23,408 bases of DNA from an uncultured bacterium. GTDB taxonomy: Bacteria; Cyanobacteriota; Vampirovibrionia; Gastranaerophilales; Gastranaerophilaceae. Below are positions 7,763 to 15,962 of the stretch, one piece after another (the stretch's first letter is position 1; every line of letters begins with the position of its first letter). Under the pieces are notes generated by a model. It was not told the origin of the DNA and did no database searches. It saw only the letters and a list, made by a program, of their open reading frames with translations. The stretch is from positions 1-23,408 of the forward strand of contig CACYCU010000004.1 of assembly GCA_902772945.1 (NCBI GenBank), read 5' to 3'. The position numbers and the translations under genes were made by a program.

Positions 7763-7791
7763 TTGGCAATATTATACAAAAACGGTTTATA
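7763..7791 (+). promoter_or_regulatory. Possible promoter of the XRE regulator
   Basis: TTGGCA (7763-7768) is followed after 17 bases by TTTATA (7786-7791); overlapping TATATA/TATATT boxes give alternatives. It is back to back with the small-RNA promoter, only 15 bases between the two -35 boxes. Confidence 0.35.
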
Positions 7792-7818
7792 TATTACTAT
7801 TATTAACTAGGTTGGTAT

Positions 7819-8133
7819 ATGACTGATTACAAAAAGCTGTTAGGCAAAAGGATACAAGTTATTCGCAAATCAAAAAATCTGACACAAGAAAAGTTGGCAG
7901 AGACTATTGGTATTGAAACACCCAGTTTAAGTTATTTAGAGACTGGCAAGTATTCTCCATCCATTGAAACTCTACAAAAACTAGCGAAAGCATTGAATGT
8001 TCAACCCTGGGAGTTCTATTATTTTTCAGAAATATCACCGGAAGAACAAAAAGCAGAATTAAAAAAAGCCTTGGATGATAATCCAAAGCTTGTTGATATT
8101 TTATATAAGTTTTACAAATCTATTGAATACTAG
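7819..8133 (+). CDS. XRE-family helix-turn-helix transcriptional regulator
   Basis: This 104-residue protein has an N-terminal HTH_3 domain (about residues 5-62): KRIQVIRKSKNLTQEKLAETIGI, SYLETGKYSPSIETLQKLAKALNV, with the Gln of the turn helix and the usual recognition-helix spacing. The C-terminal 40 residues are a charged helical tail. Such proteins bind short palindromic operators as dimers. The ribosome site is weak (TAGG, 7808-7811). It is divergent from the candidate small RNA, whose promoter it could control; this is inference from position. Its 3' end overlaps the convergent panD by 14 bases. No toxin or phage gene is adjacent. Confidence 0.93.
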   Translation: MTDYKKLLGKRIQVIRKSKNLTQEKLAETIGIETPSLSYLETGKYSPSIETLQKLAKALNVQPWEFYYFSEISPEEQKAELKKALDDNPKLVDILYKFYKSIEY

Positions 8134-8476
8134 TTATTTTATTTTTTTCATCAACAATTACTATGTTTGGCTTGTAGTTTGTTAATTCATCAGGGTTGTA
8201 TAATCCATAAGCAATGATAATAATTTTATCTCCAGGCTGAACTTTTCTTGCGGCCGCACCGTTAAGACAAATTTTTCCTGAATCTGCTTCCCCTTTTATT
8301 ACGTATGTATGAAATCTCTCACCATTATTAATGTCTAAGATGTCAACTTTTTGCCACTCTTTTATTTTAGAAGCATTCAAAAGTGTTTCGTCAATAGTTA
8401 TTGAGCCGACGTAATTGAGATTTGCGTCAGTAACTGTTGCTCTGTGAATTTTGGAACTAATAAATTCTTGCAGCAT
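8120..8476 (-). CDS. panD: Aspartate 1-decarboxylase PanD
   Basis: PanD makes beta-alanine for pantothenate and coenzyme A. The proenzyme cleaves itself at Gly-Ser to form the pyruvoyl cofactor; the sequence YVGSITID places Gly24-Ser25 exactly as in the well-studied enzymes. Lys9, His11 and Tyr22 are also in the usual places, and NGERFHTYVI and LNGAAARKVQPGDKIIIIAY are typical. The length, 118 residues, is slightly below the commonest forms. The ribosome site GCGAGG precedes the ATG. It is a lone gene (no panB or panC nearby) and its stop codon lies inside the end of the XRE gene. Confidence 0.97.
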   Translation of the reverse strand: MLQEFISSKIHRATVTDANLNYVGSITIDETLLNASKIKEWQKVDILDINNGERFHTYVIKGEADSGKICLNGAAARKVQPGDKIIIIAYGLYNPDELTNYKPNIVIVDEKNKITSIQ

Positions 8477-8495
8477 ATTTATACCTCGCTAAAAT

Positions 8496-8524
8496 ATTTT
8501 AGCTCAAACATTTTAAAATGTAAA
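8496..8524 (-). promoter_or_regulatory. Promoter of panD
   Basis: On the minus strand TTTACA (8519-8524) and TAAAAT (8496-8501) are 17 bases apart, about 20 bases ahead of the panD start. Confidence 0.55.
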
Positions 8525-8537
8525 TTATTTCTGATTC

Positions 8538-8566
8538 TTGATAAAATTATAAAAAAGACTTATAAT
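8538..8566 (+). promoter_or_regulatory. Promoter of the pilin-like gene
   Basis: TTGATA (8538-8543) and a perfect TATAAT (8561-8566) are 17 bases apart. The predicted start falls at about 8570-8573, immediately at the ribosome site AAAGGGGG, so the leader would be unusually short (about 12-15 bases). Confidence 0.6.
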
Positions 8567-8584
8567 GAACAAAGGGGGTATAAA

Positions 8585-9370
8585 ATGAGAATATTATCTT
8601 TTCGTAATGGTTTTACGCTTGCAGAGGTGTTGATTACACTTGGCATTATTGGTGTTGTTGCGGCATTGACTTTGCCATCTTTGATTCAACATTATAAGAA
8701 ACAAGTCTGGGTAAATCAGTTGAAAAAGACAGTTTCTGTATTGGAAAACGGTTTTAAGCTTATAATGACCACAGAAAGTGCTGACAAATTGTCGGATACA
8801 ACTCTATGGCAAACAGCATTGAGTAGTTCTTGTGACAATGCTCCATACTGTGCGGAATTTTATAATATTTTTTCAAAATATTTTAAAGTTGGTGGAAATT
8901 TAGACAATTATAGAACATTTTCTTCTTTAAATAATTCACAAAATACTGTATTTGGTACTTATCGTGAAATTAAATTAAATAGTGGAGCAAATTTGATGTT
9001 TGCTTATTTTACAAATACTCCGAGTTCATCTAATCCTTGGGGGCCTCACTCTCACGTTGCAACTGTAGTTATTGATGTTAATGGAAATCAAAAGCCAAAT
9101 CAAGTAGGTCGTGATGTCTTCTTTTTTGGTATACATAAATTAGGAAATCTTATCCCTTTTGGCAGTAAAAAGGCAGCTTATGCGTATTGTTACGAAACGT
9201 ATGCATCTCAAAATAATCCAACAGCAGAGAATATGGCTGCCTGTTATCAAAGTTTAAGTACTTATAACGTTTGGAATTATTCTTCAAATTCAAATGCTTG
9301 TTCAGAAAGCGGTAACGGTCAATATTGTGCGGCACGCATAATCGAAGAAGGTTGGAAAATGGACTATTAA
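8585..9370 (+). CDS. Type IV pilin-like protein with prepilin N-terminus
   Basis: The 261 residues begin with a short basic leader and the processing site FRNG|FTLAEVLITLGIIGVV: Gly9 before Phe10 and Glu14 (position 5 of the mature protein) are the residues needed by prepilin peptidase, followed by a hydrophobic helix to about residue 32. The remaining globular part has several Cys (SSSCDNAPYCAEF; YCYETY; AACYQ; NACSESGNGQYC) suggesting disulphides outside the cell. A longer frame opens at 8444, but ATG 8585 is chosen because it has a ribosome site (AAAGGGGG) and gives the correct leader. No pilus assembly genes lie beside it; it is a lone minor pilin or pseudopilin. Its exact role is unknown. 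Confidence 0.9.
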   Translation: MRILSFRNGFTLAEVLITLGIIGVVAALTLPSLIQHYKKQVWVNQLKKTVSVLENGFKLIMTTESADKLSDTTLWQTALSSSCDNAPYCAEFYNIFSKYFKVGGNLDNYRTFSSLNNSQNTVFGTYREIKLNSGANLMFAYFTNTPSSSNPWGPHSHVATVVIDVNGNQKPNQVGRDVFFFGIHKLGNLIPFGSKKAAYAYCYETYASQNNPTAENMAACYQSLSTYNVWNYSSNSNACSESGNGQYCAARIIEEGWKMDY

Positions 9371-9375
9371 AGTTT

Positions 9376-9408
9376 AAGAAGAAGATGTTTGACATCTTCT
9401 TCTTTTTT
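9376..9408 (+). terminator. Terminator of the pilin-like gene
   Basis: A 13-pair perfect stem (9376-9388 / 9392-9404) with a three-base loop is followed by a T-run to 9408. It lies between two convergent genes; on the minus strand the run after the stem is less T-rich, so its use by the GH13 gene is uncertain. Confidence 0.85.
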
Positions 9409-9426
9409 GGTTTATTTAATGTGTCT

Positions 9427-11133
9427 CTATATATTTTGTTTATAAATTTTGTTGGTATAGTTTTCGATATTTGGGGTGTCTATTTCAAATACGTGAATTC
9501 TTGCAGGTCCAAGTTCCATAGCGAGTTCTCCATCTTTTGGCTGTAAAACACTTTTTTCTCCGTATGATGGTAAAAGATTGTTCAGTTTTTGATCGGATTT
9601 AAGTGTCGGAATCTTGACAGTGCAGGCTACAGGTCTGTTGACATTTTTATTTGCTACAATTAAAAGTGTTTTTCCGTTTAGGTGTCTTGCATATGCTATA
9701 ATTTGATCATTTTTATCTTTCTTTTTGTCTAATTCTATAAATGTACCCTTATTAATTATGTCTGAATATTTATCTTTCAGATTAAGCGCACTTTTCATAA
9801 ATTCTCCGATTGCGGGATTTTTTCCGCCCGGCTTTCTTGAAAAATTGAAAATATCCAGTCTGCCTCTATGGACTGTCATTTCGTGGTTGTCAGTTTGGGT
9901 TACAGGGTTTTGTTTATCTTCATATGGATATAAATAGTAGTCTCCTGATTGATAACCGTCAACAATGTATGGACTTAACATTGGAAGTGTAGCTTGTAGT
10001 CCCATAGTGAGATTACAATAGTCGGCTCCGCCATGATACATAGGTGAGATGTCATCATGTGTTGCAAAAGAGCCGATAAGGGCTTTTCCTTTGGGTAATT
10101 TATATGACATGTCAAGCTGCTCTTTTATATAATTCATAAAAGTTTTTGCATCCGGCCATTCATGGAATATATGGTATTGCCCATAGATTGTATCAAATCC
10201 TGCTCTTAAAGAATCTTGAGGTCTGTCATATGGCATGTTTGCTTGAGGAGAAGCATCTTCATAGGTGTATGTTTCTGCAAGCCAACCAAATTCAGGATCG
10301 CGCATTCTTGAATAGGGTATTATTACATCCCAAAATTCGACAGGTTTTGCTCTGGCAACATCGGCTCTTATGCCGTCTACACCGAGATCTATGCACATAT
10401 CTATATAATCTTTGTGTAATTCAAGAAGTTTTGGATTAAGTGTCCTTTTTCCTTCGTCTTGCCAAGGCTGAAACATTCTAATATCATTCCATCCTTGTGG
10501 AGTTTTGGCAAGTCCGTCGCGCTCAATAGCCATCCATTCGGGATGTTCAAGGAACATGTCATATGATGCACAGCTTGGTAAATCAAGCAAAACTTTTATG
10601 TTACGTTTGTGACATTCGTCTATAAATGACTTAAACTGTTCTTTAACAGGTCTTGGATCATTTGGGTCGGCAAGATTTGGATCTATTTCTAATAGATCTT
10701 TCGGAGAATATAGCGAACCTGCAGTACCCATGGCTTTCATTTTTCCTGTAGGGTGAATAGGCAGTATGTGAATTGTGTTGAATCCTTGTTGTTTTATCTC
10801 ATCAAGTCTTTCTATTCCGTTTAAAAACGTTCCGTGAACTTCGTTTCCATCAATATATTCATTCCCGTTTGTATCTTTTGCATTAAATGTTCTTGGAATT
10901 ATTGCAAGAATTTTGGCTTCATTATTTACAAATAGCGAATGCAGGTTATTGTGGTAATTTTCAAGAGTTTTTTTGTTATCTTTTATTGCAGGAATATTTT
11001 GCATTGCAAGTTTATCAAGGTATGAGTTTAAAAGCCCTGAGGATGATGTAGCTTGAGAAGTAGAAACCTTTTGTTCCTGATTGTGCCCAAAATACACATT
11101 ATAATTTCTATAATTTGTTACTAAACTAATCAT
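9427..11133 (-). CDS. GH13 (alpha-amylase superfamily) enzyme, GlgE-like features
   Basis: The 568 residues contain an alpha-amylase type barrel: GFNTIHILPIHPTGK (117-131), region I LLDLPSCAS (182-190), region II GVDGIRADVARA (251-262) with the nucleophile Asp258, region III WLAETYTYE with Glu287, and region IV SFATHDD with Asp360, so the catalytic triad is complete. Region I lacks the usual N-H pair; this, the PIHPTG loop and the HPEW (197-200) recall GlgE-type maltosyltransferases and their kin, an inference that needs a search. No signal peptide is visible, so it probably acts in the cytoplasm on alpha-glucan. The first 80 residues are outside the barrel, with a polar start containing NVYFG. 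Its ATG overlaps the end of the upstream membrane-protein gene by four bases (ATGA), so the two are coupled. Confidence 0.88.
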   Translation of the reverse strand: MISLVTNYRNYNVYFGHNQEQKVSTSQATSSSGLLNSYLDKLAMQNIPAIKDNKKTLENYHNNLHSLFVNNEAKILAIIPRTFNAKDTNGNEYIDGNEVHGTFLNGIERLDEIKQQGFNTIHILPIHPTGKMKAMGTAGSLYSPKDLLEIDPNLADPNDPRPVKEQFKSFIDECHKRNIKVLLDLPSCASYDMFLEHPEWMAIERDGLAKTPQGWNDIRMFQPWQDEGKRTLNPKLLELHKDYIDMCIDLGVDGIRADVARAKPVEFWDVIIPYSRMRDPEFGWLAETYTYEDASPQANMPYDRPQDSLRAGFDTIYGQYHIFHEWPDAKTFMNYIKEQLDMSYKLPKGKALIGSFATHDDISPMYHGGADYCNLTMGLQATLPMLSPYIVDGYQSGDYYLYPYEDKQNPVTQTDNHEMTVHRGRLDIFNFSRKPGGKNPAIGEFMKSALNLKDKYSDIINKGTFIELDKKKDKNDQIIAYARHLNGKTLLIVANKNVNRPVACTVKIPTLKSDQKLNNLLPSYGEKSVLQPKDGELAMELGPARIHVFEIDTPNIENYTNKIYKQNI

Positions 11134-13652
11134 TTTTTCACCTCCACAGGTTTGAGTTTGCCTAGGAAGAATTGGGTAAGGACAGTAACACCGAGTAAAC
11201 CTGCTCCAAAACCGCCAAATATTCTAAACCATTTTCCGGAATTAAATGCTTGTTGTCCGCGTTTAAAAATGAGTTCGTCAGGCGCAATACCTGTTAAAAG
11301 GAATTTGATATCAGAGCCCGTATTGTTTTTAGGACGAACTCTATGACGAGGTTTCCAGAAATAATCTTGACCGCCGATTTTTTCTAGAATTTGTTTTCTA
11401 TAGTTTGAAATTTCATCTTTTAGAATACTTTTTTCAAGAATAGATTTTGTGTCAGGATGCATATCATCTTCAAACATAAATTTCATTGCATGCTGATAGA
11501 ATGTTTTGTCCCCGGGTATATCTGTAGTTCCGTATTTTGCTTTGCCATAAAATTTATTTTTAATTTTTCCATTTTCCACTTCCAGAGGAGAAAAATCTCT
11601 TTCAGGATTTGGATTTCTAAGCATATAAAATTTGGTTGCTTGATCTGAGGAATGTCCGCTTAGAGTATCAATTTTGCATAATTCTATAAGTTCTTCCAAA
11701 ACTTCTCTTGGAAGTTGATCATTGTACGGCTTAAATTTATTAGGGTCTGTTGCAACTCGTCTATAAAAATCAAGAGCATTAATAAGTCTGTAAAAAGAAC
11801 ATTTTACTCCGAGTAATCTTTCTTTTGCGTATGCTTTTTGGATTGCTTTTGCTGTACCGAATTCATCTGAGCCGTTACCTGCAAGTGCGCTTGCAGTTTT
11901 TGAAAATCCTTTTTCTCGCATGGAAGATGCAAATTTATCAAACACAGTATCGACAGCTTTTTCATATGTTGTTTTTTCTGTTTGAGAATTTAAAAGATCA
12001 GATGTAATGTCGCTTGATTTTATTTGGGAATTTAGTGAGGCAACTTTTTCAACAAGTGTTGTCATAAATTTGTTGTATGACGCATCATTAGATGCAATTG
12101 CCTCAATTTTTTCTCTTAATAGTTTACCGACTAAATTTCTGTCGAATCGAACTTTTTCAAGTTCTTTATTTGTGATGTGAAGGTTTTTGAGTAAATCTCC
12201 GGAAACATTATTCCAATAATTTGCAATGACTGTTTCTGGAGCTGCGCCAACTTTTAGCAGTGCATATTCATCCAAGGCAAGTTTATGAGCTCTGAAATCA
12301 TCAAAAATTTTTGCGGCATTTATAAGTTTCTCTGTTACTGCAGAATCAAATATGGCAGATTTAAATGAAGTTAGTTCTTTTATTAGCGGGTTAATTTTTG
12401 ATTGTTTGCCGAAAATAAATGCTCTTATTGCCTTTGCATCTTCTTTTGCTGCCGGATGTGCTGAGTTGAAATTTGAAATTCGTGTATCAATTTCTCGGCT
12501 TATAATATTTTTTAATTTTTGGAAATCAACTTTTTGGGTTTCTTTAATATAATCACTATTTTTAAATAAATTTACAAATTCTTCTTCAGACGGAATTGCA
12601 GCTTCTATAAATTCTGTGGAGTAATTTTTTTTCTCAAGCATATTTTTAAGATTTTTGCTTATATTTTTAGCTGTAGATTCATTAATTGAAAATTTATCAT
12701 TATCTAAAATCTTTTTTAAATCTTTTTTCAAACTTTCTGATGTGACTGCATCAATATCTTCCGTAAAAATTTCATATATTGAAGTTGTTAGTTTGTCGTC
12801 AATTTGTTTACCATTGTATTCTCTAATTAATTCTTTTAGTTTATTTTCAATAGTTTGTGATTTATATTTTTCTGAATGTTTGTCAATATTTTGGAGTATC
12901 TTATCAGCTTTTTTGTTAGTAATATTGTTTGAACGTTTTTCAAGATATGGCTTCAGTGTATCGCAAGCCAATGCGGTCATAACAGGTGTTGCAAAACCTG
13001 CTGTCATCATCCAGAGAGTATTGTTTTGAACCGCTAATTTTCTCATTTTTTCTTGGATAAAATCTCGTCGGTTTAGCATGTTTTTATCAACTCCCATTCT
13101 GTCACCGATTTTTTGGATTTGTTCATCGGTATATAAATCCCAAGGTATAAATTGCGGGTCTTGGTAGAATGGTTTTTTTCTGCCAAAGCTGTCTTGATAC
13201 TGTTTTTGGACATTAACTCCATGAATTAAATAAGCGGGCAACTGTATCGCAAGTTTAGGCCATAATGCCATAGATGCAAGAAAGGCACCAAATCCGACAA
13301 ATTCCATTCCTTTTGTCATAGGAGTAAATCTTTTTGTTGCAAGGTAGCTTGCAATTGCCGCGCCACCGCCAACAAGCCCTATGTCATTAATTTTCCCGAG
13401 CTCATGATCATTGGCGCATCCTGATGCAGCATGTTTTAGGGCTCTTAAATTATATCCAAGTCCTGATATCATTTGCTGTGGAGCCATAAATATATTTCCG
13501 TTAACGAGTTTACCTTTTCCGTTCAACGGTTTTATAAATGTTCTGTTATCGAGCTCTCTTTGTATATTAAAATCCGGCATAGGCTTTTTAGGTGCCGTTT
13601 GTGCCGGTACATTTTTGGAAGCTATGTAGTTTTGAATAAGGTTAGTACTCAT
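11130..13652 (-). CDS. Large hypothetical membrane protein, paralogous to its upstream neighbour
   Basis: I do not recognise this 840-residue protein. Hydrophobic segments occur at about 91-105, 116-143, 211-230 and 810-832; the last is followed by a short basic end (GKLKPVEVKK). Between them lies a long, charged, mostly helical region (about 240-640) rich in Lys, Glu and Asn. Residues 171-240 (WDLY, KIGDRMGVDKNML, LWMMTAGFA, then an Asp) align by eye with the next gene upstream (W178 onward), so the two look like paralogues. There is no cleavable signal peptide. The start ATG lies one base after the neighbour's stop, and the 3' end overlaps the GH13 gene, so all three are probably made together. 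No enzyme motif was found. Confidence 0.85.
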   Translation of the reverse strand: MSTNLIQNYIASKNVPAQTAPKKPMPDFNIQRELDNRTFIKPLNGKGKLVNGNIFMAPQQMISGLGYNLRALKHAASGCANDHELGKINDIGLVGGGAAIASYLATKRFTPMTKGMEFVGFGAFLASMALWPKLAIQLPAYLIHGVNVQKQYQDSFGRKKPFYQDPQFIPWDLYTDEQIQKIGDRMGVDKNMLNRRDFIQEKMRKLAVQNNTLWMMTAGFATPVMTALACDTLKPYLEKRSNNITNKKADKILQNIDKHSEKYKSQTIENKLKELIREYNGKQIDDKLTTSIYEIFTEDIDAVTSESLKKDLKKILDNDKFSINESTAKNISKNLKNMLEKKNYSTEFIEAAIPSEEEFVNLFKNSDYIKETQKVDFQKLKNIISREIDTRISNFNSAHPAAKEDAKAIRAFIFGKQSKINPLIKELTSFKSAIFDSAVTEKLINAAKIFDDFRAHKLALDEYALLKVGAAPETVIANYWNNVSGDLLKNLHITNKELEKVRFDRNLVGKLLREKIEAIASNDASYNKFMTTLVEKVASLNSQIKSSDITSDLLNSQTEKTTYEKAVDTVFDKFASSMREKGFSKTASALAGNGSDEFGTAKAIQKAYAKERLLGVKCSFYRLINALDFYRRVATDPNKFKPYNDQLPREVLEELIELCKIDTLSGHSSDQATKFYMLRNPNPERDFSPLEVENGKIKNKFYGKAKYGTTDIPGDKTFYQHAMKFMFEDDMHPDTKSILEKSILKDEISNYRKQILEKIGGQDYFWKPRHRVRPKNNTGSDIKFLLTGIAPDELIFKRGQQAFNSGKWFRIFGGFGAGLLGVTVLTQFFLGKLKPVEVKK

Positions 13653-13653
13653 T

Positions 13654-14679
13654 TTAATTTACCACATATTTTTCGTTTTGATTAATAACATCTTTTGCTT
13701 TAGTTTTTGATGGTGTATGTGTGCTTGTAACAGCGTTTAGAACTCCTAAAATACTCGATAATGCTGCTAAACCGAGTAATATTTTCCCGCCTTGTTTTGT
13801 GATACCTTTACCTTCACCTTGCCATAATGATTTGGCGCTTTTTATGAAGTTTTCACCAAATGATTGCAATGTTTTCTTAAATTCTTTTCCTTTCCAGAAT
13901 TTTAATGTCATTACGTTAAAAAAGTTATCCCAAGGCTCTTGTGCTGCCAGTGCCACACCTGCAGCTGCCCAAAGATAAGAAGATATATTTTTTGCAAGAT
14001 TTGCTTTAACAACAATCTCTTTTATTCGGGGTTTGACTTCTTGATCTGAGTCTTTTAGGTTTTCTCCCATACCAAGACGTTTGGCAATTTTGTCATATTT
14101 ATAATTTCTTTTCTCTCCTTTTGACTCATCCCCATACAATAAATCCCATCTCGGGAATTCTACGCTCTCAAAAACTTTGTGATGTTCTATACTTGTGATG
14201 TCAGTGTCATTTATGTCATCCGGCAGCTCATATATTACTTTTGCATAAGGTTGTTCAATATCTACTCCGGTCAGCATTTTGACAGGTTGACTGACAAAGG
14301 ATTTTGACAAATTCTTCATTATTCCGTAAAATAAAACGCCAAGAGAGAGCTTGTTTCCGATACTTCTTGCCATTACTCTGTCAAAAGGCGCATAATGTTT
14401 GCTTGCAGAGTTAAATACAGCCATCATCATTCCGCTGCCTATTAGATAAGGAACTGTACCCATTGTTAAAAATTCATAGAAATTGGCATTTTTACTACCT
14501 TTAAAGCCTTTTGCCGGATATACTGTAAAAGCGTTTACAAACTTGTCTAAGCCAATTTTTGCTTTATTAACAGGGTTATTTTTCAAAACAGTATCATGGT
14601 TATACTCAAGTGCTTTATTTTCACTTTTGTCGGCAGAAAAATTAATATTTTTATTTACACTGCTTACCGGTAAAATCAT
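13654..14679 (-). CDS. Hypothetical membrane protein, first gene of a coupled three-gene unit
   Basis: The 341-residue protein is unrecognised. Hydrophobic stretches lie at about 73-90, 110-122, 233-247 and 299-316, the last followed by a basic, polar tail (TPSKTKAKD). The N-terminus is polar with KNINFSADKS at residues 10-19, similar in style to NVYFG in the GH13 protein. The segment FPRWDLLYGD... KIAKRLGMGENL... SSYLWAAAGVALA (175-247) matches 169-220 of the 840-residue protein in order and spacing. The ribosome site (GTGGAG) precedes the ATG at 14679. It lies 77 bases after uppP on the same strand and one base before the next gene. Confidence 0.83.
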   Translation of the reverse strand: MILPVSSVNKNINFSADKSENKALEYNHDTVLKNNPVNKAKIGLDKFVNAFTVYPAKGFKGSKNANFYEFLTMGTVPYLIGSGMMMAVFNSASKHYAPFDRVMARSIGNKLSLGVLFYGIMKNLSKSFVSQPVKMLTGVDIEQPYAKVIYELPDDINDTDITSIEHHKVFESVEFPRWDLLYGDESKGEKRNYKYDKIAKRLGMGENLKDSDQEVKPRIKEIVVKANLAKNISSYLWAAAGVALAAQEPWDNFFNVMTLKFWKGKEFKKTLQSFGENFIKSAKSLWQGEGKGITKQGGKILLGLAALSSILGVLNAVTSTHTPSKTKAKDVINQNEKYVVN

Positions 14680-14756
14680 TTTTACTCCACATCACGATAT
14701 ATAAATAACCGTAAATATTATTTTTTGTCAGTTTTAAGTTTTGAGTTTAACAATTA

Positions 14757-15599
14757 TTAACAAAAATAAAAGAATAGAGCTGTTATTATACCCATTATTA
14801 AACAATAATATCCAAATACGGCAAGTGAAAATTTAGATATAAATTGCATAAAATATTTTATACACAGATAGCCAACAACTCCGGAAACAAAAGTTCCTGC
14901 AATAATGGCTGTCCAGTTATATTGTACGGCTTCTGCTACGTCTATTTTTATTAACGGATAAACCATTGATGCTCCGAGGATAATTGGAATACTCAACAAA
15001 AATGAGTATCTTGCTGCCGTCACCCTGTCAAGACCGAAAAACAATCCTGTTGCAATTGTCCAGCCGGAACGAGAAAATCCCGGTAATGCTGCTAATCCTT
15101 GTGCTAGGCCTATAAATATAGAACTCTTTAAATCTGGTTCATCTTTTTTTTGTTCAATTTTCTTTGATTTATATTCGCTGTACAGAAGGGTAAAACCGGT
15201 AAAAAACAGTAAAATTCCGACTATTACAGGGGAATATACAAGTTTTTCCGCGACTTCATTTATCGGTAATGCAAGAATAATAGTTAAAATAGTACCTATT
15301 ATTATGTATAATCCCAATTTTGCATCCTTATCAGACCAATCTTTAGTCTTTATTGCATTATATAGGGCTTTTATTATTTTTAGAATATCTTTTCTGAAAA
15401 AGATTAAAACAGCTATAAGTGTACCTAAATGCACCATAATATCAAAAAATACTTCTTCATTGGAAGTTTGCGTTATTTCGATACCTTTAAAAACTTTGTA
15501 AAAATTTGATGTAAAAACAAGATGAGCAGAACTTGATATCGGCAAAAATTCACTCAATCCCTGAACTATCCCCATTAATATTGCTTGTATAAAATTCAT
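14757..15599 (-). CDS. uppP: Undecaprenyl-diphosphatase UppP (BacA)
   Basis: UppP removes one phosphate from undecaprenyl diphosphate outside the membrane, recycling the lipid carrier for peptidoglycan and other polymers; it also gives bacitracin tolerance. The 280 residues are the usual length, with many membrane segments. The two signature motifs are present: QGLSEFLPISSSAHL (13-27) and PGFSRSGWT in the second half. It starts two bases after the queD stop, in one run with kdsC and queD. The 77-base gap to the next gene (14680-14756) is AT-rich, with no clear terminator. Confidence 0.97.
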   Translation of the reverse strand: MNFIQAILMGIVQGLSEFLPISSSAHLVFTSNFYKVFKGIEITQTSNEEVFFDIMVHLGTLIAVLIFFRKDILKIIKALYNAIKTKDWSDKDAKLGLYIIIGTILTIILALPINEVAEKLVYSPVIVGILLFFTGFTLLYSEYKSKKIEQKKDEPDLKSSIFIGLAQGLAALPGFSRSGWTIATGLFFGLDRVTAARYSFLLSIPIILGASMVYPLIKIDVAEAVQYNWTAIIAGTFVSGVVGYLCIKYFMQFISKFSLAVFGYYCLIMGIITALFFYFC

Positions 15600-15601
15600 T
15601 T

Positions 15602-15961
15602 TTATTCCTCATAATATGAACAGCAAGAAGTTTGAGTTTCCCAAACAGAAACTTTACTAAGCTGAACGACTTTTTCTTTTAATTTGTTATATATAAAGCA
15701 GGCTATCATTTCGCTTGACGGACTTTCTCCTTTAAATTCCGGCAGTTCGTTGATATCTTTGTGATCTAAAAGTTCCAAAACAGCATTTAATTCTTTTTTT
15801 AGAACCTTATAGTCAATTAGGATGTTGCTTTTGTCTAACGTGTCACCTTTTGCAAAAACTTCTACCATCCAGTTATGTCCGTGTTGATTTTCGCATTCCC
15901 CTTCGTAGTTTAGCAGATGGTGTGCTGCCGAAAAGAAAGCTTGAGTTTTAATTTCAAACAT
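15602..15961 (-). CDS. queD: 6-carboxytetrahydropterin synthase QueD
   Basis: QueD (6-pyruvoyl tetrahydropterin synthase family) converts dihydroneopterin triphosphate to 6-carboxytetrahydropterin for queuosine and other 7-deazaguanines. The 119 residues show FSAAHHLLNY with the first zinc His, GECENQHGHNW with the catalytic Cys23 and zinc His27 and His29, LDHKDIN, SSE and VWET, all family hallmarks. No queC, queE or queF is adjacent. It lies one base after kdsC and two bases before uppP. Confidence 0.95.
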   Translation of the reverse strand: MFEIKTQAFFSAAHHLLNYEGECENQHGHNWMVEVFAKGDTLDKSNILIDYKVLKKELNAVLELLDHKDINELPEFKGESPSSEMIACFIYNKLKEKVVQLSKVSVWETQTSCCSYYEE

Positions 15962-15962
15962 A

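Noticed and set aside
9427..9546. Use of the hairpin at 9376-9404 as terminator for the minus-strand GH13 gene
   Set aside because: The minus-strand continuation is not a clean T-run, so I assign it to the plus-strand pilin-like gene only.
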